Source: Faeciplasma sp900553675 (GTDB lineage: Bacteria; Bacillota; Clostridia; Oscillospirales; Ruminococcaceae). From it: DNA of 64,000 nucleotides. Below are positions 25,513-34,981 of the stretch, one piece after another (positions within the stretch are counted from its first letter, which is position 1; each line of letters opens with the position of its first letter). The translations under genes were made by a program, and so were the position numbers. The stretch lies in the NCBI GenBank assembly GCA_958428235.1, contig CAUAFG010000006.1, positions 45,785 to 109,784 on the forward strand. Reading direction: 5' to 3'. The notes below the pieces were generated by a model, which made no database searches, had not been told where the DNA came from, and saw only the letters and a program-made list of their open reading frames with translations.

Positions 25513-27018
25513 ATGAAAAACTATTCAAAGCTGAGAAATGAAAGCGATGTAAGGGGCATAGCAATAGAAGGCGTACCGGGGCAGGAGGTCAACCTGACCG
25601 AGCAGGCTTGCCGTGATATCGCGCGCGGCTTTGCGCTCTGGCTGATTAAAAGAGCAAGAAAGAGCGATTTGAGAGTTGCGCTGGGCAGAGATTCCCGCCT
25701 TTCGGGCGAAAAGCTTTTGGGATGGATGGCAAGTGAGCTTGCCGCCGAGGGCATAAACGTCACCGATATGGGCTTGACAAGTACCCCTGCCATGTTCATG
25801 ATAACCAAAACCGAGGGCTATATGTTCGACGGTGCGGTCATGGTAACCGCTTCGCACCTGCCCTATAACCGCAACGGCTACAAGTTCTTCACTCCTGACG
25901 GCGGCGTTGAAGCCTCCGACATTAAGGATATGATAGCGTTTGCCGAGAGCGACGAGCATACAGGTCTTCCTGTCGGCAAAATAGAAAAGGGCGAGTTTAT
26001 GAGCGTATACTCAAAGCGTCTTGCCGATATGATACGCACCTCCTGCGGCTCGGATAAGCCTCTTGAAGGTCTTAGAATTGTTGTTGATGCCGGAAACGGA
26101 GCGGGCGGCTTCTACGCCGAAAAGGTGCTGGTTCCGCTCGGAGCTGATATCACGGGCTCGAGATATTTAGAGCCGGACGGCAGCTTTCCCAACCACATTC
26201 CCAATCCCGAAAACAAGGAGGCAATGGCAAGCATAACCGAGGCTGTAAAGGAATCAAAGGCTGATTTGGGAATTATCTTTGACACCGACGTAGACCGTGC
26301 GGGTGCCGTTTTGTCCGACGGCTCCGAGCTTAACCGCAACCGCCTTATTGCAATGCTTTCGGCGATGCTCCTGCGCGACCATCCCGGAACCACAATTGTA
26401 ACCGACTCTGTAACAAGCTCCGGTTTAGCGGCGTTCATAAAGGAAAAGGGCGGGGTGCATCACCGCTTCAAGAGGGGATACCGCAACGTCATCAACGAGT
26501 CCATCAGGCTCAATAACGAGGGCACAGATAGCCAGCTTGCAATAGAAACATCCGGTCACGGCGCTTTCAAGGATAACTACTTCCTCGACGACGGCGCGTA
26601 TATAGTCACAAGGCTTATTATCGAGCTTTCGCGTGCGGTGAAGATGGGCTACACTCTTCATTCGCTTATTGAGACGCTGAAAGAACCCGCCGAAAGCATG
26701 GAATTCAGAATGAACATAGCCTTGGAGGATTTCAAGCCCTACGGCAACGCAATTATCGAGGATCTGAAGACCTATGCCGCATCTCGCACGGGCTGGAGCC
26801 TGGAAGCCAGCAACTACGAGGGCGTAAGGGTGAATTTAGACAAGGAGCACGGCGACGGATGGTTCCTGCTTCGCTTATCCCTTCACGAGCCGCTTATGCC
26901 GCTCAACATCGAGTCGGACAGCGTTGGAGGAGTTAAGGCTATTGCCGCCGAGCTTGCAGGCTTTATCTCAGATTACGATAAGCTTGATTCTTCAAAGCTT
27001 GTTGAATATTCCAAGTAA
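25513..27018 (+). CDS. Phosphohexomutase (phosphomannomutase/phosphoglucomutase family)
   Basis: A 501-residue alpha-D-phosphohexomutase that interconverts hexose 6- and 1-phosphates. The four domains show the phosphoserine loop TASHLPYNRNG (about S110), the metal loop DTDVDRAG, the sugar-binding loop ETSGHGAF and a C-terminal phosphate-binding region. The loop reads TASHLP instead of the usual TASHNP, and DTDVD instead of DGDxD, so it belongs to a divergent subgroup and its sugar preference is uncertain. GGAGGAAC supports ATG 25513 rather than TTG 25498. Probably cotranscribed with GH95. Confidence 0.85.
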   Translation: MKNYSKLRNESDVRGIAIEGVPGQEVNLTEQACRDIARGFALWLIKRARKSDLRVALGRDSRLSGEKLLGWMASELAAEGINVTDMGLTSTPAMFMITKTEGYMFDGAVMVTASHLPYNRNGYKFFTPDGGVEASDIKDMIAFAESDEHTGLPVGKIEKGEFMSVYSKRLADMIRTSCGSDKPLEGLRIVVDAGNGAGGFYAEKVLVPLGADITGSRYLEPDGSFPNHIPNPENKEAMASITEAVKESKADLGIIFDTDVDRAGAVLSDGSELNRNRLIAMLSAMLLRDHPGTTIVTDSVTSSGLAAFIKEKGGVHHRFKRGYRNVINESIRLNNEGTDSQLAIETSGHGAFKDNYFLDDGAYIVTRLIIELSRAVKMGYTLHSLIETLKEPAESMEFRMNIALEDFKPYGNAIIEDLKTYAASRTGWSLEASNYEGVRVNLDKEHGDGWFLLRLSLHEPLMPLNIESDSVGGVKAIAAELAGFISDYDKLDSSKLVEYSK

Positions 27019-27022
27019 ATAA

Positions 27023-27063
27023 AGTTTTTTGCGCAGAGAAACACCGTCTCTGCGCATTTTTTA
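27023..27063 (+). terminator. Terminator after the phosphohexomutase
   Basis: TGCGCAGAGA / TCTCTGCGCA stem flanked by GTTTTTT and TTTTTTA. Confidence 0.88.
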
Positions 27064-27136
27064 TTGGCAAAAAAAGCATAGCATACAGCCAAATGAGATA
27101 TTATTGTATATAATGACAAAAGTACGCAGAAACATA

Positions 27137-27165
27137 TTGCATTTTTTTAGTATTTGTGATATACT
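27137..27165 (+). promoter_or_regulatory. Promoter of the solute-binding lipoprotein gene
   Basis: TTGCAT (27137-27142), a 17-nt spacer and TATACT (27160-27165), 57 bases before ATG 27222. Confidence 0.72.
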
Positions 27166-27221
27166 TTAAAAAGATATTGTGTAGTAATATGCATACACTT
27201 ATATCCAAAGGGGAAAACAAT

Positions 27222-28658
27222 ATGAAAAGATTATCTGCAATACTTACCGCGGCGGTAATCCTGCTTTCAGGCTGTTCTGCTGCCGAAAACAACTGGAAAA
27301 AATCTGAGAATGGTCCGGTTACGATAAGCGTGTGGACCTATTATAACGGCGCCCAGCTGACCGCCTTCAACGCTTTAGTTGAAGAGTTCAATAATACCGT
27401 GGGGCACGAAAAAAGAATTACGGTTGAAAGCTATAGCCAGGGCTCGGTAACCGATCTTGAAACCAACGTTCTTGAGTCTGCTCAGAATAAGGTAGGCGCC
27501 GATAAAATTCCGAATATCTTTGCGGCATATGTCGATACTGCATATGCTATAGATCAGCTCGGACTTGTTGCGAATCTTTCCGAGTATTTTACCGATGAAG
27601 AGCTGGACAAATATGTTGAAGGCTATGTTGACGAGGGAAGATTCGGTGCGGAAGACAGTATAAAGATATTCCCCTGTGCCAAGTCTACCGAGCTTTTCCT
27701 GCTGAATAAAACCGATTGGAAAACCTTTTCCGATGCAACCGGCGCAAAATACAGCGATTTCTCCACGATAGAAGGTCTTACAGCCGTCTCACAAAAGTAC
27801 TACGAGTGGACAGACAGCCTTACGCCCGACGTTCCGAACGACGGCAAGGCGCTCTACGGCAGAGACGCTATGGCTAACTATATGATAATAGGCTCAATGC
27901 AGCTTGGGCATGAGATTTTTTCGGTTAAAGACGGCGTTATGACGCTCGACTTTGATAAGCCCACCATAAGAAAGCTTTGGGATAACTACTATGTTCCCTA
28001 TGTAAAGGGCTATTTCGCATCTTCCGGAAGATTCCGCAGCGACGATGTTAAAACCGGCAATATTCTTGCGTTTGTAGGCTCGTCATCCGGCGCGACCTTC
28101 TTCCCTGATAAGGTTGTTTTAGGAGATAATGAGGAAAAGCCGATTGAAATGAAGGTGTTTGAGTGCCCTCAGTTTGAAGACAGCCTGGGCTATGCTGTTC
28201 AGCAGGGAGCAGGAATGGTAGTTACAAATACCAGCGAGCAGGAAATCCGCGCTTCTGTAGAATTTTTAAAGTGGTTCACTTCAAACGAGCAGAATATAGC
28301 CTTTTCCATAGGTTCAGGCTATCTTCCGGTGAGAAAGGATGCCAACAATATTGATGTGATTTCAGAGCAGGTGCCTCAGCTTTCACGCACAATCAAAGAT
28401 GTTCTTTATTCCGCTATTACAACGGTAAGTTCATACACGCTTTATACTCCGAAGGCTTTTGACCACGGAAGCGAGGCAAGGAAGATTTTAGAATATTCAA
28501 TGAGCGACATCGCTGCCGCCGACTGCGCCGTTGTTAAAAAGCGTCTGGCTGCGGGCGAAACGCTTGAACAGGCTGTTAAGGATTTCGTTTCAGACGAATA
28601 CTTTGAAGCATGGTATAATCAGGTTTTAGCGGCTCTTAAAGAGTTTGAGGGTAAATAA
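27222..28658 (+). CDS. Extracellular solute-binding lipoprotein (sugar ABC type)
   Basis: A 478-residue lipoprotein. Residues 1-20 are a signal peptide with lipobox LLSGC. The mature part has the family-1 sugar-binding fold (PVTISVWTYYNGAQLTAFNALVEEFN-type start, EQEIRASVEFLKWFTS near 350). No permease or ATPase genes accompany it. Instead a membrane GGDEF-EAL protein follows 86 bases on, on the same strand, so it may deliver a sugar signal to that sensor rather than feed a transporter. That role is inference. AAAGGGG lies upstream of ATG 27222. Confidence 0.85.
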   Translation: MKRLSAILTAAVILLSGCSAAENNWKKSENGPVTISVWTYYNGAQLTAFNALVEEFNNTVGHEKRITVESYSQGSVTDLETNVLESAQNKVGADKIPNIFAAYVDTAYAIDQLGLVANLSEYFTDEELDKYVEGYVDEGRFGAEDSIKIFPCAKSTELFLLNKTDWKTFSDATGAKYSDFSTIEGLTAVSQKYYEWTDSLTPDVPNDGKALYGRDAMANYMIIGSMQLGHEIFSVKDGVMTLDFDKPTIRKLWDNYYVPYVKGYFASSGRFRSDDVKTGNILAFVGSSSGATFFPDKVVLGDNEEKPIEMKVFECPQFEDSLGYAVQQGAGMVVTNTSEQEIRASVEFLKWFTSNEQNIAFSIGSGYLPVRKDANNIDVISEQVPQLSRTIKDVLYSAITTVSSYTLYTPKAFDHGSEARKILEYSMSDIAAADCAVVKKRLAAGETLEQAVKDFVSDEYFEAWYNQVLAALKEFEGK

Positions 28659-28689
28659 GGACATAATCTTAATCGTCGCTTGACGGATT

Positions 28690-28720
28690 AAATCATGAAA
28701 ACAGTTTTTTACATCATGAT
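28690..28720 (+). promoter_or_regulatory. Hairpins upstream of the GGDEF-EAL gene
   Basis: A perfect AATCATGA (28690-28697) / TCATGATT (28713-28720) hairpin, preceded by an imperfect TAATCGTC/GACGGATTA one at about 28669-28691. They lie between the lipoprotein stop and the GGDEF-EAL ribosome site and could attenuate readthrough. They do not match c-di-GMP riboswitch motifs. Confidence 0.45.
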
Positions 28721-28744
28721 TACATAAAGGAGGTGGGGCTGCTT

Positions 28745-31700
28745 ATGCAGTCTTTAATGGAAAAAATCCTGCATAAGCTGAATTATGCTTCGCCCTCAAA
28801 GCCGCAGTCGGTTTTCAGGACTATAATTGTTCCGATGATAATACTGGTAATTGTTGAGGTAATTCTGCTTATATCAGTGTTAGCCGGAACCAACGTTTTG
28901 CAGCGCCTTAACCGAAACTCGGAGGATCTTATATTAAAACAGCTTCAGAACAGGGCAAACTATTTCAGCTCGGCACTGTATAACTGGTCCGATCTTGATG
29001 TGCTTGCATCCACGATTAACTCCAAGGCTGAAAGCATGATAGGCGATGGTACAATAAATATTGAAGAGCTTCAAAGCAATTCCAATGTCAGCACACCGCT
29101 TGTTATGGATATTGTCGATGATCTGATTTCAACGCTGTATTCAAAGCGTCTTTCGGGAATATACGTTGTTTTCAACACTACCAATATAAACGATATCCCC
29201 AAAATGAAGACGATTCCCAACCGAACGGGCATATACATCCGCGATATGGATCCGACATCTACCCCTTCCGAAAGATATGAAGATCTTCTTCTGTGCAGAG
29301 CGTCGGTTCAGGTTGTTCAGGGACTCAATATATCCACCGACAGCTGCTGGAAGCCTCAGTTCACATTCACTGAGGATAAGGATACTCCAGAAAACTTTGC
29401 ATATTTTACCGAACCTATCAAGGCAGCGTTTAAGTCGGGCGGAGTTAATGATGCCTGCGATTACGGTTACTGGGGCGGCTCAGCACATCTTCTTGTGGAT
29501 TCCGATATCACCGCAATAACCTATTCCATACCGCTTGTTCTGAGCGACGGTACTATTTACGGTGTTTTAGGTATAGATATAGCGGATGATTATTTGCTGT
29601 CGCTGCTTCCGTATACCGAGCTTTACGATGATAACGTCGGTACATATTTTGTTATTAAACAGAAATCCAGTGTAAACTCTTTGAAAATAGTAACTCCGAT
29701 TTTGTGGAACGGCGAACAGTTTTCAAAGAGCAAGGAGGTTTCTTTAAGCCTTTCCCGCGCCAACGACGGATATTCCTTTAAATATAAAGGCGAGTCGTAT
29801 TTTGCCTCCGCTGTTCCTATCTATCTTTACAGCAATAATTCACCGTTTGAAAACGATTACTGGGCGATACTTGGCGCTGTGCCGGCTAAAAATATATATC
29901 AGTTCTCCAACCATATGGTAAGCCTTCTTGTTTTAGACGTTATATTCATGTTCATAGCGGGAATTATAGGAAGCATTATCATAAGCCGCAGATTCTCCGC
30001 CCCCATAAAAAGGCTGTCCGGTGAGATTTCCGAGGCAAGAAAGGTAAGCGGAATCCCTAGCCTTTCTGTTACCGGCATAAAGGAGCTTGACCGCTTTGCA
30101 AACGATTTCAAATATCTCTGCCAGGAGGTTGTCGGCACCTCAACAAGGTTTTTGCAGATAATCCAGCTTGCAAGTGTAGAGCTGGGTGGCTTTGAAATCC
30201 GAAAGGATATCAACACGGTTTATGTTACCGATAATTATTTCAAAATGCTCGGCATGAATGACGTTAATGCTGATGATATAACCGTTGGGCAGTTTTTGAA
30301 ATTAAATTCCGAGCTTAAGTCGTCGCTCACCGGACTAAACGAGCCTGACGGAAGCGTGCTTTATAAGGTTGAACCGGTTCCCGGCGCTGTAAGATACATA
30401 AGAATAAACGTCACCGATACCGAAACCAGACTTGTTGGCGTCGCTGAGGACGTTACTATGGCTACTCTGGAAAGGTTCATGATTCAGCATGAGCGCGATT
30501 ACGATATGCTTACTGGCTTAATCAGCCGAAGAGCGTTTTACGACCGCGCCGAAGAGCTGTTTGCCGATAAGGAGAAAATGTGCTATGCCGCTCTTATGAT
30601 GCTTGATCTGGATAACCTTAAAACCATAAACGACCATTATGGTCATGATTACGGCGATAAGTATATTCATCAGGCGGCGGCAAGCTTTGCGGAACACGCT
30701 CCTGCCGGAGCTATTTGCTCAAGAGTTTCGGGCGACGAGTTCTTTATCCTGTTTTACGGATATAAGGAGCTTGACAGCTTAAAAAAAGCCGTCAACAAGT
30801 TCTCTGCTGATATTAAAACCAACATCTTTGAGCTTCCGACCGGTGAAACGACACTGATATCCGCCTCCGGCGGCGTTGCCTGGTATCCCGGAGATTCGTC
30901 TGACTTCTGGCAGCTTATGAAGTATGCAGACTTTGCAATGTATAAGGCAAAGAACGGACGCAAGGGCAAAGTTGAAAACTTTGATATGGATGTCTATAAT
31001 CGTGAAAGCTTTATGCTTAATTCGCGTCAGGACTTCTTTAAGCTCATCATGGAGGAAAGGCTTATTTACCACTTCCAGCCCATTTTCAGCAGTAAGGACG
31101 GCAGCGTTGCGGCGTATGAGTCGCTTATGCGTTCTGACCTGCCCACGCTCAGAAGCCCTGCCAATATTCTGGAAATAGCAAGGGAGGAAAAGCGCCTTCA
31201 GGATATCGAGGACTTGACATGGCTTAAGGCACTGCAGCGCTATAAAGAGCTGCTGGCGATGAATAAGATTGACGAGAAAGCCTATCTGTTTGTAAATTCC
31301 TTTGCCAGTCAGATTATGTCCAAACGCGCTCAGGATAAATTCAATTATGAATACTTCTGCTTTAAGGATAGTATTGTAACCGAAATAACCGAGTTTGAAG
31401 ATCTCGATTCCGAAATCATGGAAAAGAAGAAGGCACTTGCCGGCGAAAACTGTCTCTTTGCGCTGGACGATTACGGCAGCGGCTACAATGGAGAGCTTAA
31501 TCTTCTGGAGCTTTCTCCTAAGTTCATAAAGGTGGATATATCCATAATCCGCGATATCGATACCAACATTGATAAGCAGAGGATAGTTTCAAACATAGTA
31601 GACTATGCCCACGACAGGGATATGTTTATAATAGCGGAGGGTATTGAAACTCCGGCTGAGCTTACCAAGGTTTTAGAGCTTGGGGTTGACCTTTTGCAGG

Positions 31701-31786
31701 GTTATATACTTGCACGCCCTGCCGCCATTCCCGACAATATCAGTAAGACTGCTTTGGATATCATCAAAAATTTCAATGCGCAATAA
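28745..31786 (+). CDS. Membrane sensor with GGDEF and EAL domains
   Basis: A 1013-residue c-di-GMP enzyme. It has a TM helix at about 25-50, a long extracellular sensor (about 55-385, Cache-like), TM2 at about 392-415 with a short HAMP-like linker, a PAS-like segment (about 450-570), a GGDEF domain with active motif SGDEF (about 661) and no RxxD inhibitory site at the usual place, then an EAL domain. In the EAL domain YESLMR (about 790), LFVNSF, LDDYGSGYNG, IKVDIS and AEGIET are all present, so both activities look possible. AAAGGAGG lies 12 bases before ATG 28745; a GTG at 28733 is too close to it. It probably pairs with the binding lipoprotein upstream. Confidence 0.88.
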   Translation: MQSLMEKILHKLNYASPSKPQSVFRTIIVPMIILVIVEVILLISVLAGTNVLQRLNRNSEDLILKQLQNRANYFSSALYNWSDLDVLASTINSKAESMIGDGTINIEELQSNSNVSTPLVMDIVDDLISTLYSKRLSGIYVVFNTTNINDIPKMKTIPNRTGIYIRDMDPTSTPSERYEDLLLCRASVQVVQGLNISTDSCWKPQFTFTEDKDTPENFAYFTEPIKAAFKSGGVNDACDYGYWGGSAHLLVDSDITAITYSIPLVLSDGTIYGVLGIDIADDYLLSLLPYTELYDDNVGTYFVIKQKSSVNSLKIVTPILWNGEQFSKSKEVSLSLSRANDGYSFKYKGESYFASAVPIYLYSNNSPFENDYWAILGAVPAKNIYQFSNHMVSLLVLDVIFMFIAGIIGSIIISRRFSAPIKRLSGEISEARKVSGIPSLSVTGIKELDRFANDFKYLCQEVVGTSTRFLQIIQLASVELGGFEIRKDINTVYVTDNYFKMLGMNDVNADDITVGQFLKLNSELKSSLTGLNEPDGSVLYKVEPVPGAVRYIRINVTDTETRLVGVAEDVTMATLERFMIQHERDYDMLTGLISRRAFYDRAEELFADKEKMCYAALMMLDLDNLKTINDHYGHDYGDKYIHQAAASFAEHAPAGAICSRVSGDEFFILFYGYKELDSLKKAVNKFSADIKTNIFELPTGETTLISASGGVAWYPGDSSDFWQLMKYADFAMYKAKNGRKGKVENFDMDVYNRESFMLNSRQDFFKLIMEERLIYHFQPIFSSKDGSVAAYESLMRSDLPTLRSPANILEIAREEKRLQDIEDLTWLKALQRYKELLAMNKIDEKAYLFVNSFASQIMSKRAQDKFNYEYFCFKDSIVTEITEFEDLDSEIMEKKKALAGENCLFALDDYGSGYNGELNLLELSPKFIKVDISIIRDIDTNIDKQRIVSNIVDYAHDRDMFIIAEGIETPAELTKVLELGVDLLQGYILARPAAIPDNISKTALDIIKNFNAQ

Positions 31787-31798
31787 AATAATGCATAT

Positions 31799-31836
31799 AA
31801 AAAAACGGAGATGGCAGAAGCCGTCTCCGTTTTTTC
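31799..31836. terminator. Bidirectional terminator
   Basis: AAAACGGAGA / TCTCCGTTTTTT stem with flanking A- and T-runs between the convergent GGDEF-EAL and HtrA genes. Confidence 0.88.
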
Positions 31837-31849
31837 AGATTTATTTGTT

Positions 31850-33322
31850 TCAGAATCCGAATCTGAAGAACCAGTCGGGGATATCCCAGCCGTCCCACGG
31901 GTTGCTCGGCTGACCTTCCTGCTGCTGTTGACCGTCTTCGGGGGTAGCCTGCGATTCAGCGTCGGCAGCTTCGTCCTGCTTGGCTGACTGTATCTTTTCG
32001 CTAACGGTTATGTCAACGTCTATTGTCTTGCCCTGACGGTAAACCTTAAGCTTAAGAACGTCTCCTACCGACGCGCCCTTAACCGTATCCGACAAATCCG
32101 AGCTGGACTTTATTTCCTTGCCGTTAACCTCGGTTATAATGTCGTTGATTTCAAGACCTGCCTTCTGAGCCGGACTGTCCTCAACGATTTCCTTTACAGC
32201 CGCACCTGCGGGCAGACCGTAGCTCTGAGTCTCCGCACTTACATCTGCAATAGAAACGCCTATAAATGGCTTTGAAACATATCCGTTTTCAATAATGCTC
32301 TTAAAGATGGAGCGAACGTTGTCAATCGGAATGGCAAAGCCGATGTTGTCGATAGAAGCCTCGTTGCTCGAACCGTTGCCCGAATATTTTGCGTTTGTAA
32401 TTCCTATAACCTCGCCGTACATATTGAACAGAGGACCGCCGGAATTGCCCGAGTTTATCGCGCAGTCGGTCTGAATAAGGTCCATGGTTACGTTGGAGGA
32501 AAGTGTGATTTCACGGTCGAGTGCGCTGACATATCCCGAAGTAAGCGAGAAGGTAAGTTCGCCCAGCGGGTTGCCGATAGCCACAACCTCATCGCCGACG
32601 TTAAGATCGTCCGAGCTTCCCAATACCACAGGGGTAAGACCCTTTGCGTCTATCTTGATAACCGCAATGTCATTGCTTTCGTCGTAGCCGATAAGCTCTG
32701 CCTCGTAGGTTTCGCCGTTGTAAAGTGAAACCTTTATCGAGTTTGAATTTTCAATAACGTGGTGATTTGTAAGAATGTAGCCGTCCTCGGTGATGATGAA
32801 TCCCGAACCCGAAGCTGCCGCAGTGGTTTTGTAGCCCCAGTAGTTGGTGGTGATGGAAGTGGTAATGCCGACTACCGAGTTGACATTCTGTGCATAAAGC
32901 TCAGCCTGCGTTAAAACCTTTGAGGTGTCAATTGCAGTGGTGTTGAGAACGGTGGGTGTGCGCTCTCCCTCGAACATCTGTGATACCTGTGAGTTTGCAG
33001 GCTTAACATCCTCCTGCTTGGAGTTTTTCATTATCAGTGCAGCTCCGGCACTTCCGACAGCTCCGCCAAGAAGTGAACAGCAAAGGGCAATCGCCACGAT
33101 AGCTCCGGCGCCGACTCCCTTTTTCTCTTTTTTCTTTTTGGACTTTTTGCTCTCAGCCGGTGCCGGAATAGGGGCTGAATAGTAGGTGGGATAGGGAATA
33201 GGTGTAGGAGTGGGAGTAGGAGTAGGTGTGGGCGCAGCGGTCTCGGCGACCGGTGCCGCTGCCTGCTGATCGGTGCTGTTATAGAGGTTGCCCGAATACT
33301 CGTTGTTGTAATTTTCGTCCAT
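31850..33322 (-). CDS. HtrA/DegP-type serine protease with PDZ domain
   Basis: A 490-residue membrane-anchored quality-control protease. The cytoplasmic N-terminus has a Thr-Pro dipeptide run (PTPTPTPTPTPIP) and a Lys-rich stretch before one TM helix (about 75-100). The extracellular trypsin-like domain has the triad His in TNHHVIE, Asp in SNDIAVIK and Ser in GNSGGPL. A PDZ domain (about 350-440) and an acidic Gln-rich tail follow. The ATG at 33322 is preferred over an in-frame GTG at 33334, which touches the AAAGGC ribosome site. Confidence 0.92.
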   Translation of the reverse strand: MDENYNNEYSGNLYNSTDQQAAAPVAETAAPTPTPTPTPTPIPYPTYYSAPIPAPAESKKSKKKKEKKGVGAGAIVAIALCCSLLGGAVGSAGAALIMKNSKQEDVKPANSQVSQMFEGERTPTVLNTTAIDTSKVLTQAELYAQNVNSVVGITTSITTNYWGYKTTAAASGSGFIITEDGYILTNHHVIENSNSIKVSLYNGETYEAELIGYDESNDIAVIKIDAKGLTPVVLGSSDDLNVGDEVVAIGNPLGELTFSLTSGYVSALDREITLSSNVTMDLIQTDCAINSGNSGGPLFNMYGEVIGITNAKYSGNGSSNEASIDNIGFAIPIDNVRSIFKSIIENGYVSKPFIGVSIADVSAETQSYGLPAGAAVKEIVEDSPAQKAGLEINDIITEVNGKEIKSSSDLSDTVKGASVGDVLKLKVYRQGKTIDVDITVSEKIQSAKQDEAADAESQATPEDGQQQQEGQPSNPWDGWDIPDWFFRFGF

Positions 33323-33523
33323 AATTATATACACGCCTTTCGTATAGCATTTTGTACTTATGATGTAAGCGAATCAGTTATTATCCGCTTTTTTCATTGT
33401 CCATATTATAAATCGGGTTATTGATGTATAATTGAAAGCATTTTTAAATATTAATGAAAATATATGATAATTTTATGAAGAATATCAAGGGGGATATTAC
33501 ATATTTGACAGCATGTCTTTTAC

Positions 33524-33552
33524 TTGACATATCCATATGACAGTGGTATAAT
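33524..33552 (+). promoter_or_regulatory. Promoter of cysK
   Basis: Perfect TTGACA (33524-33529), a 17-nt spacer and TATAAT (33547-33552). The leader of about 40 bases leaves no room for a riboswitch. Confidence 0.9.
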
Positions 33553-33600
33553 ATTATCACAGTAAAGCGGTGAAATAACCGCCTTGAAGGGATGGATTAT

Positions 33601-34527
33601 ATGAGAATATATAATAATATAACCGAGCTTGCCGGAAATACACCGCTTGTAAGGCTTTCGGAATTTTCTGCCAAGCGAAATCTGAACGCAGAGATTCTTG
33701 CAAAGCTTGAATATCTTAATCCGGCAGGAAGCGCAAAGGACAGGGTTGCAATTGCTATGATAAACGACGCCGAAAAAAGCGGCAGATTAAAACCTGGAGC
33801 CTGCATTATCGAGCCTACCAGCGGCAACACCGGAATAGGACTTGCTGCGGCAGCGGCTGTCAAGGGCTACAGGGTGATACTAACCATGCCCGAAACCATG
33901 AGCGTTGAGCGCAGAAAGCTTCTGGCGGCATACGGTGCCGAAATAGTGCTTACCGAAGGATCCCGCGGGATGAGCGGAGCTATAGAAAAGGCAAACGAGA
34001 TAGCTTCAAGCACTACGGGAAGCTTCATTCCGGGGCAGTTTGAAAATCCTTCAAATCCGAAAGCTCATTTTGATACCACCGGTCCCGAAATTTGGAGAGA
34101 TACCGACGGCGAGGTTGATATATTCGTTGCCGGAGTGGGAACAGGCGGAACAATAAGCGGAGTGGGGGAGTATCTTAAATCGCGCAAGCCTGAGGTAAAA
34201 ATCGTGGCTGTAGAACCGGCGTCGTCCCCGCTTATTTCTAAGGGATATTCCGGCGCGCACGGCTTGCAGGGAATAGGCGCAAACTTTATCCCCAAAAACC
34301 TGAATTTGGATGTCGTTGACGAGGTGATAGCCGTAACCGACGAGCAGGCGTATGCCGCCGGCAGGGCAATTGCAAAAGAGGAGGGAATACTTGTTGGTAT
34401 ATCAGCAGGAGCGGCACTTCACGCCGCCGCCGAGCTTGCCAAGCGTCCCGAAAACAAGGGCAAGAAAATAGTAGTGCTTCTGCCTGATACAGGGGACAGA
34501 TATCTTTCTACTCCGATGTTTGATTAA
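33601..34527 (+). CDS. cysK: Cysteine synthase A
   Basis: A 308-residue PLP enzyme forming cysteine from O-acetylserine and sulfide in the cytosol. N-terminal ITELAGNTPLVRL, the PLP lysine in NPAGSAKDRVA, the phosphate-binding TSGNTGIG loop, and GVGTGGTISGVGEYL are all present. ATGs lie at 33592 and 33601; GAAGGG abuts the first, so the second is more likely. It is followed by a small XRE regulator gene 81 bases on. The methionine genes lie nearby on the other strand. Confidence 0.93.
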   Translation: MRIYNNITELAGNTPLVRLSEFSAKRNLNAEILAKLEYLNPAGSAKDRVAIAMINDAEKSGRLKPGACIIEPTSGNTGIGLAAAAAVKGYRVILTMPETMSVERRKLLAAYGAEIVLTEGSRGMSGAIEKANEIASSTTGSFIPGQFENPSNPKAHFDTTGPEIWRDTDGEVDIFVAGVGTGGTISGVGEYLKSRKPEVKIVAVEPASSPLISKGYSGAHGLQGIGANFIPKNLNLDVVDEVIAVTDEQAYAAGRAIAKEEGILVGISAGAALHAAAELAKRPENKGKKIVVLLPDTGDRYLSTPMFD

Positions 34528-34608
34528 ATCGCGATATGCTAAAAGCGGAGAGCCATTTTTGCATCCGTTCTTCGCTTTAGGCATTCGTTTAAAGAAAGGC
34601 TGGATAAC

Positions 34609-34941
34609 GTGAATATATACTCAATAGGCGAAAACATCCGCAAACGCCGTCAGGAAAAGAAGCTTCGGCAGGAGGATTTGGCAGAGCTGTGCAATCTGAG
34701 CGCAAACTATATAGGAATGATAGAGCGCGGCGAAAAGCTGCCGTCCCTCGAAACCTTCATAGGTATAGTAAACGCATTGGAGGTATCGGCGGACGAGATT
34801 CTCTGCGGAGCGGTAAAAACCGGCTACACCGTAAAGGAATCAAAGCTTGCGTCAAGACTCGAAAACGTCTCGGCAGAGGATAAAGCAAGGATATATGATG
34901 TTGTCGAAACGATGCTTCGCCACTCCAAAAAGAAGAAATAG
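34609..34941 (+). CDS. Small XRE-family transcriptional regulator
   Basis: A 110-residue protein: an XRE helix-turn-helix at about 7-62 (RKRRQEKKLRQEDLAELC, SANYIGMIERGEKLPS) and a short helical, Lys-ended tail. The start is GTG 34609 with AAAGG nine bases upstream. It is downstream of cysK and may be cotranscribed. Target genes unknown. Confidence 0.82.
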   Translation: MNIYSIGENIRKRRQEKKLRQEDLAELCNLSANYIGMIERGEKLPSLETFIGIVNALEVSADEILCGAVKTGYTVKESKLASRLENVSAEDKARIYDVVETMLRHSKKKK

Positions 34942-34975
34942 CCGCAGTCGCCCAAAAAGCTGCTGCGGCTATTAT
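34937..34975. terminator. Bidirectional terminator
   Basis: AATAGCCGCAG (34937-34947) / CTGCGGCTATT (34963-34973) stem between the convergent XRE and metH genes. Confidence 0.82.
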
Positions 34976-34981
34976 TATGTC

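Noticed and set aside
28659..28744. c-di-GMP riboswitch before the GGDEF-EAL gene
   Set aside because: The two hairpins lack the conserved GEMM motifs and the region is too short.
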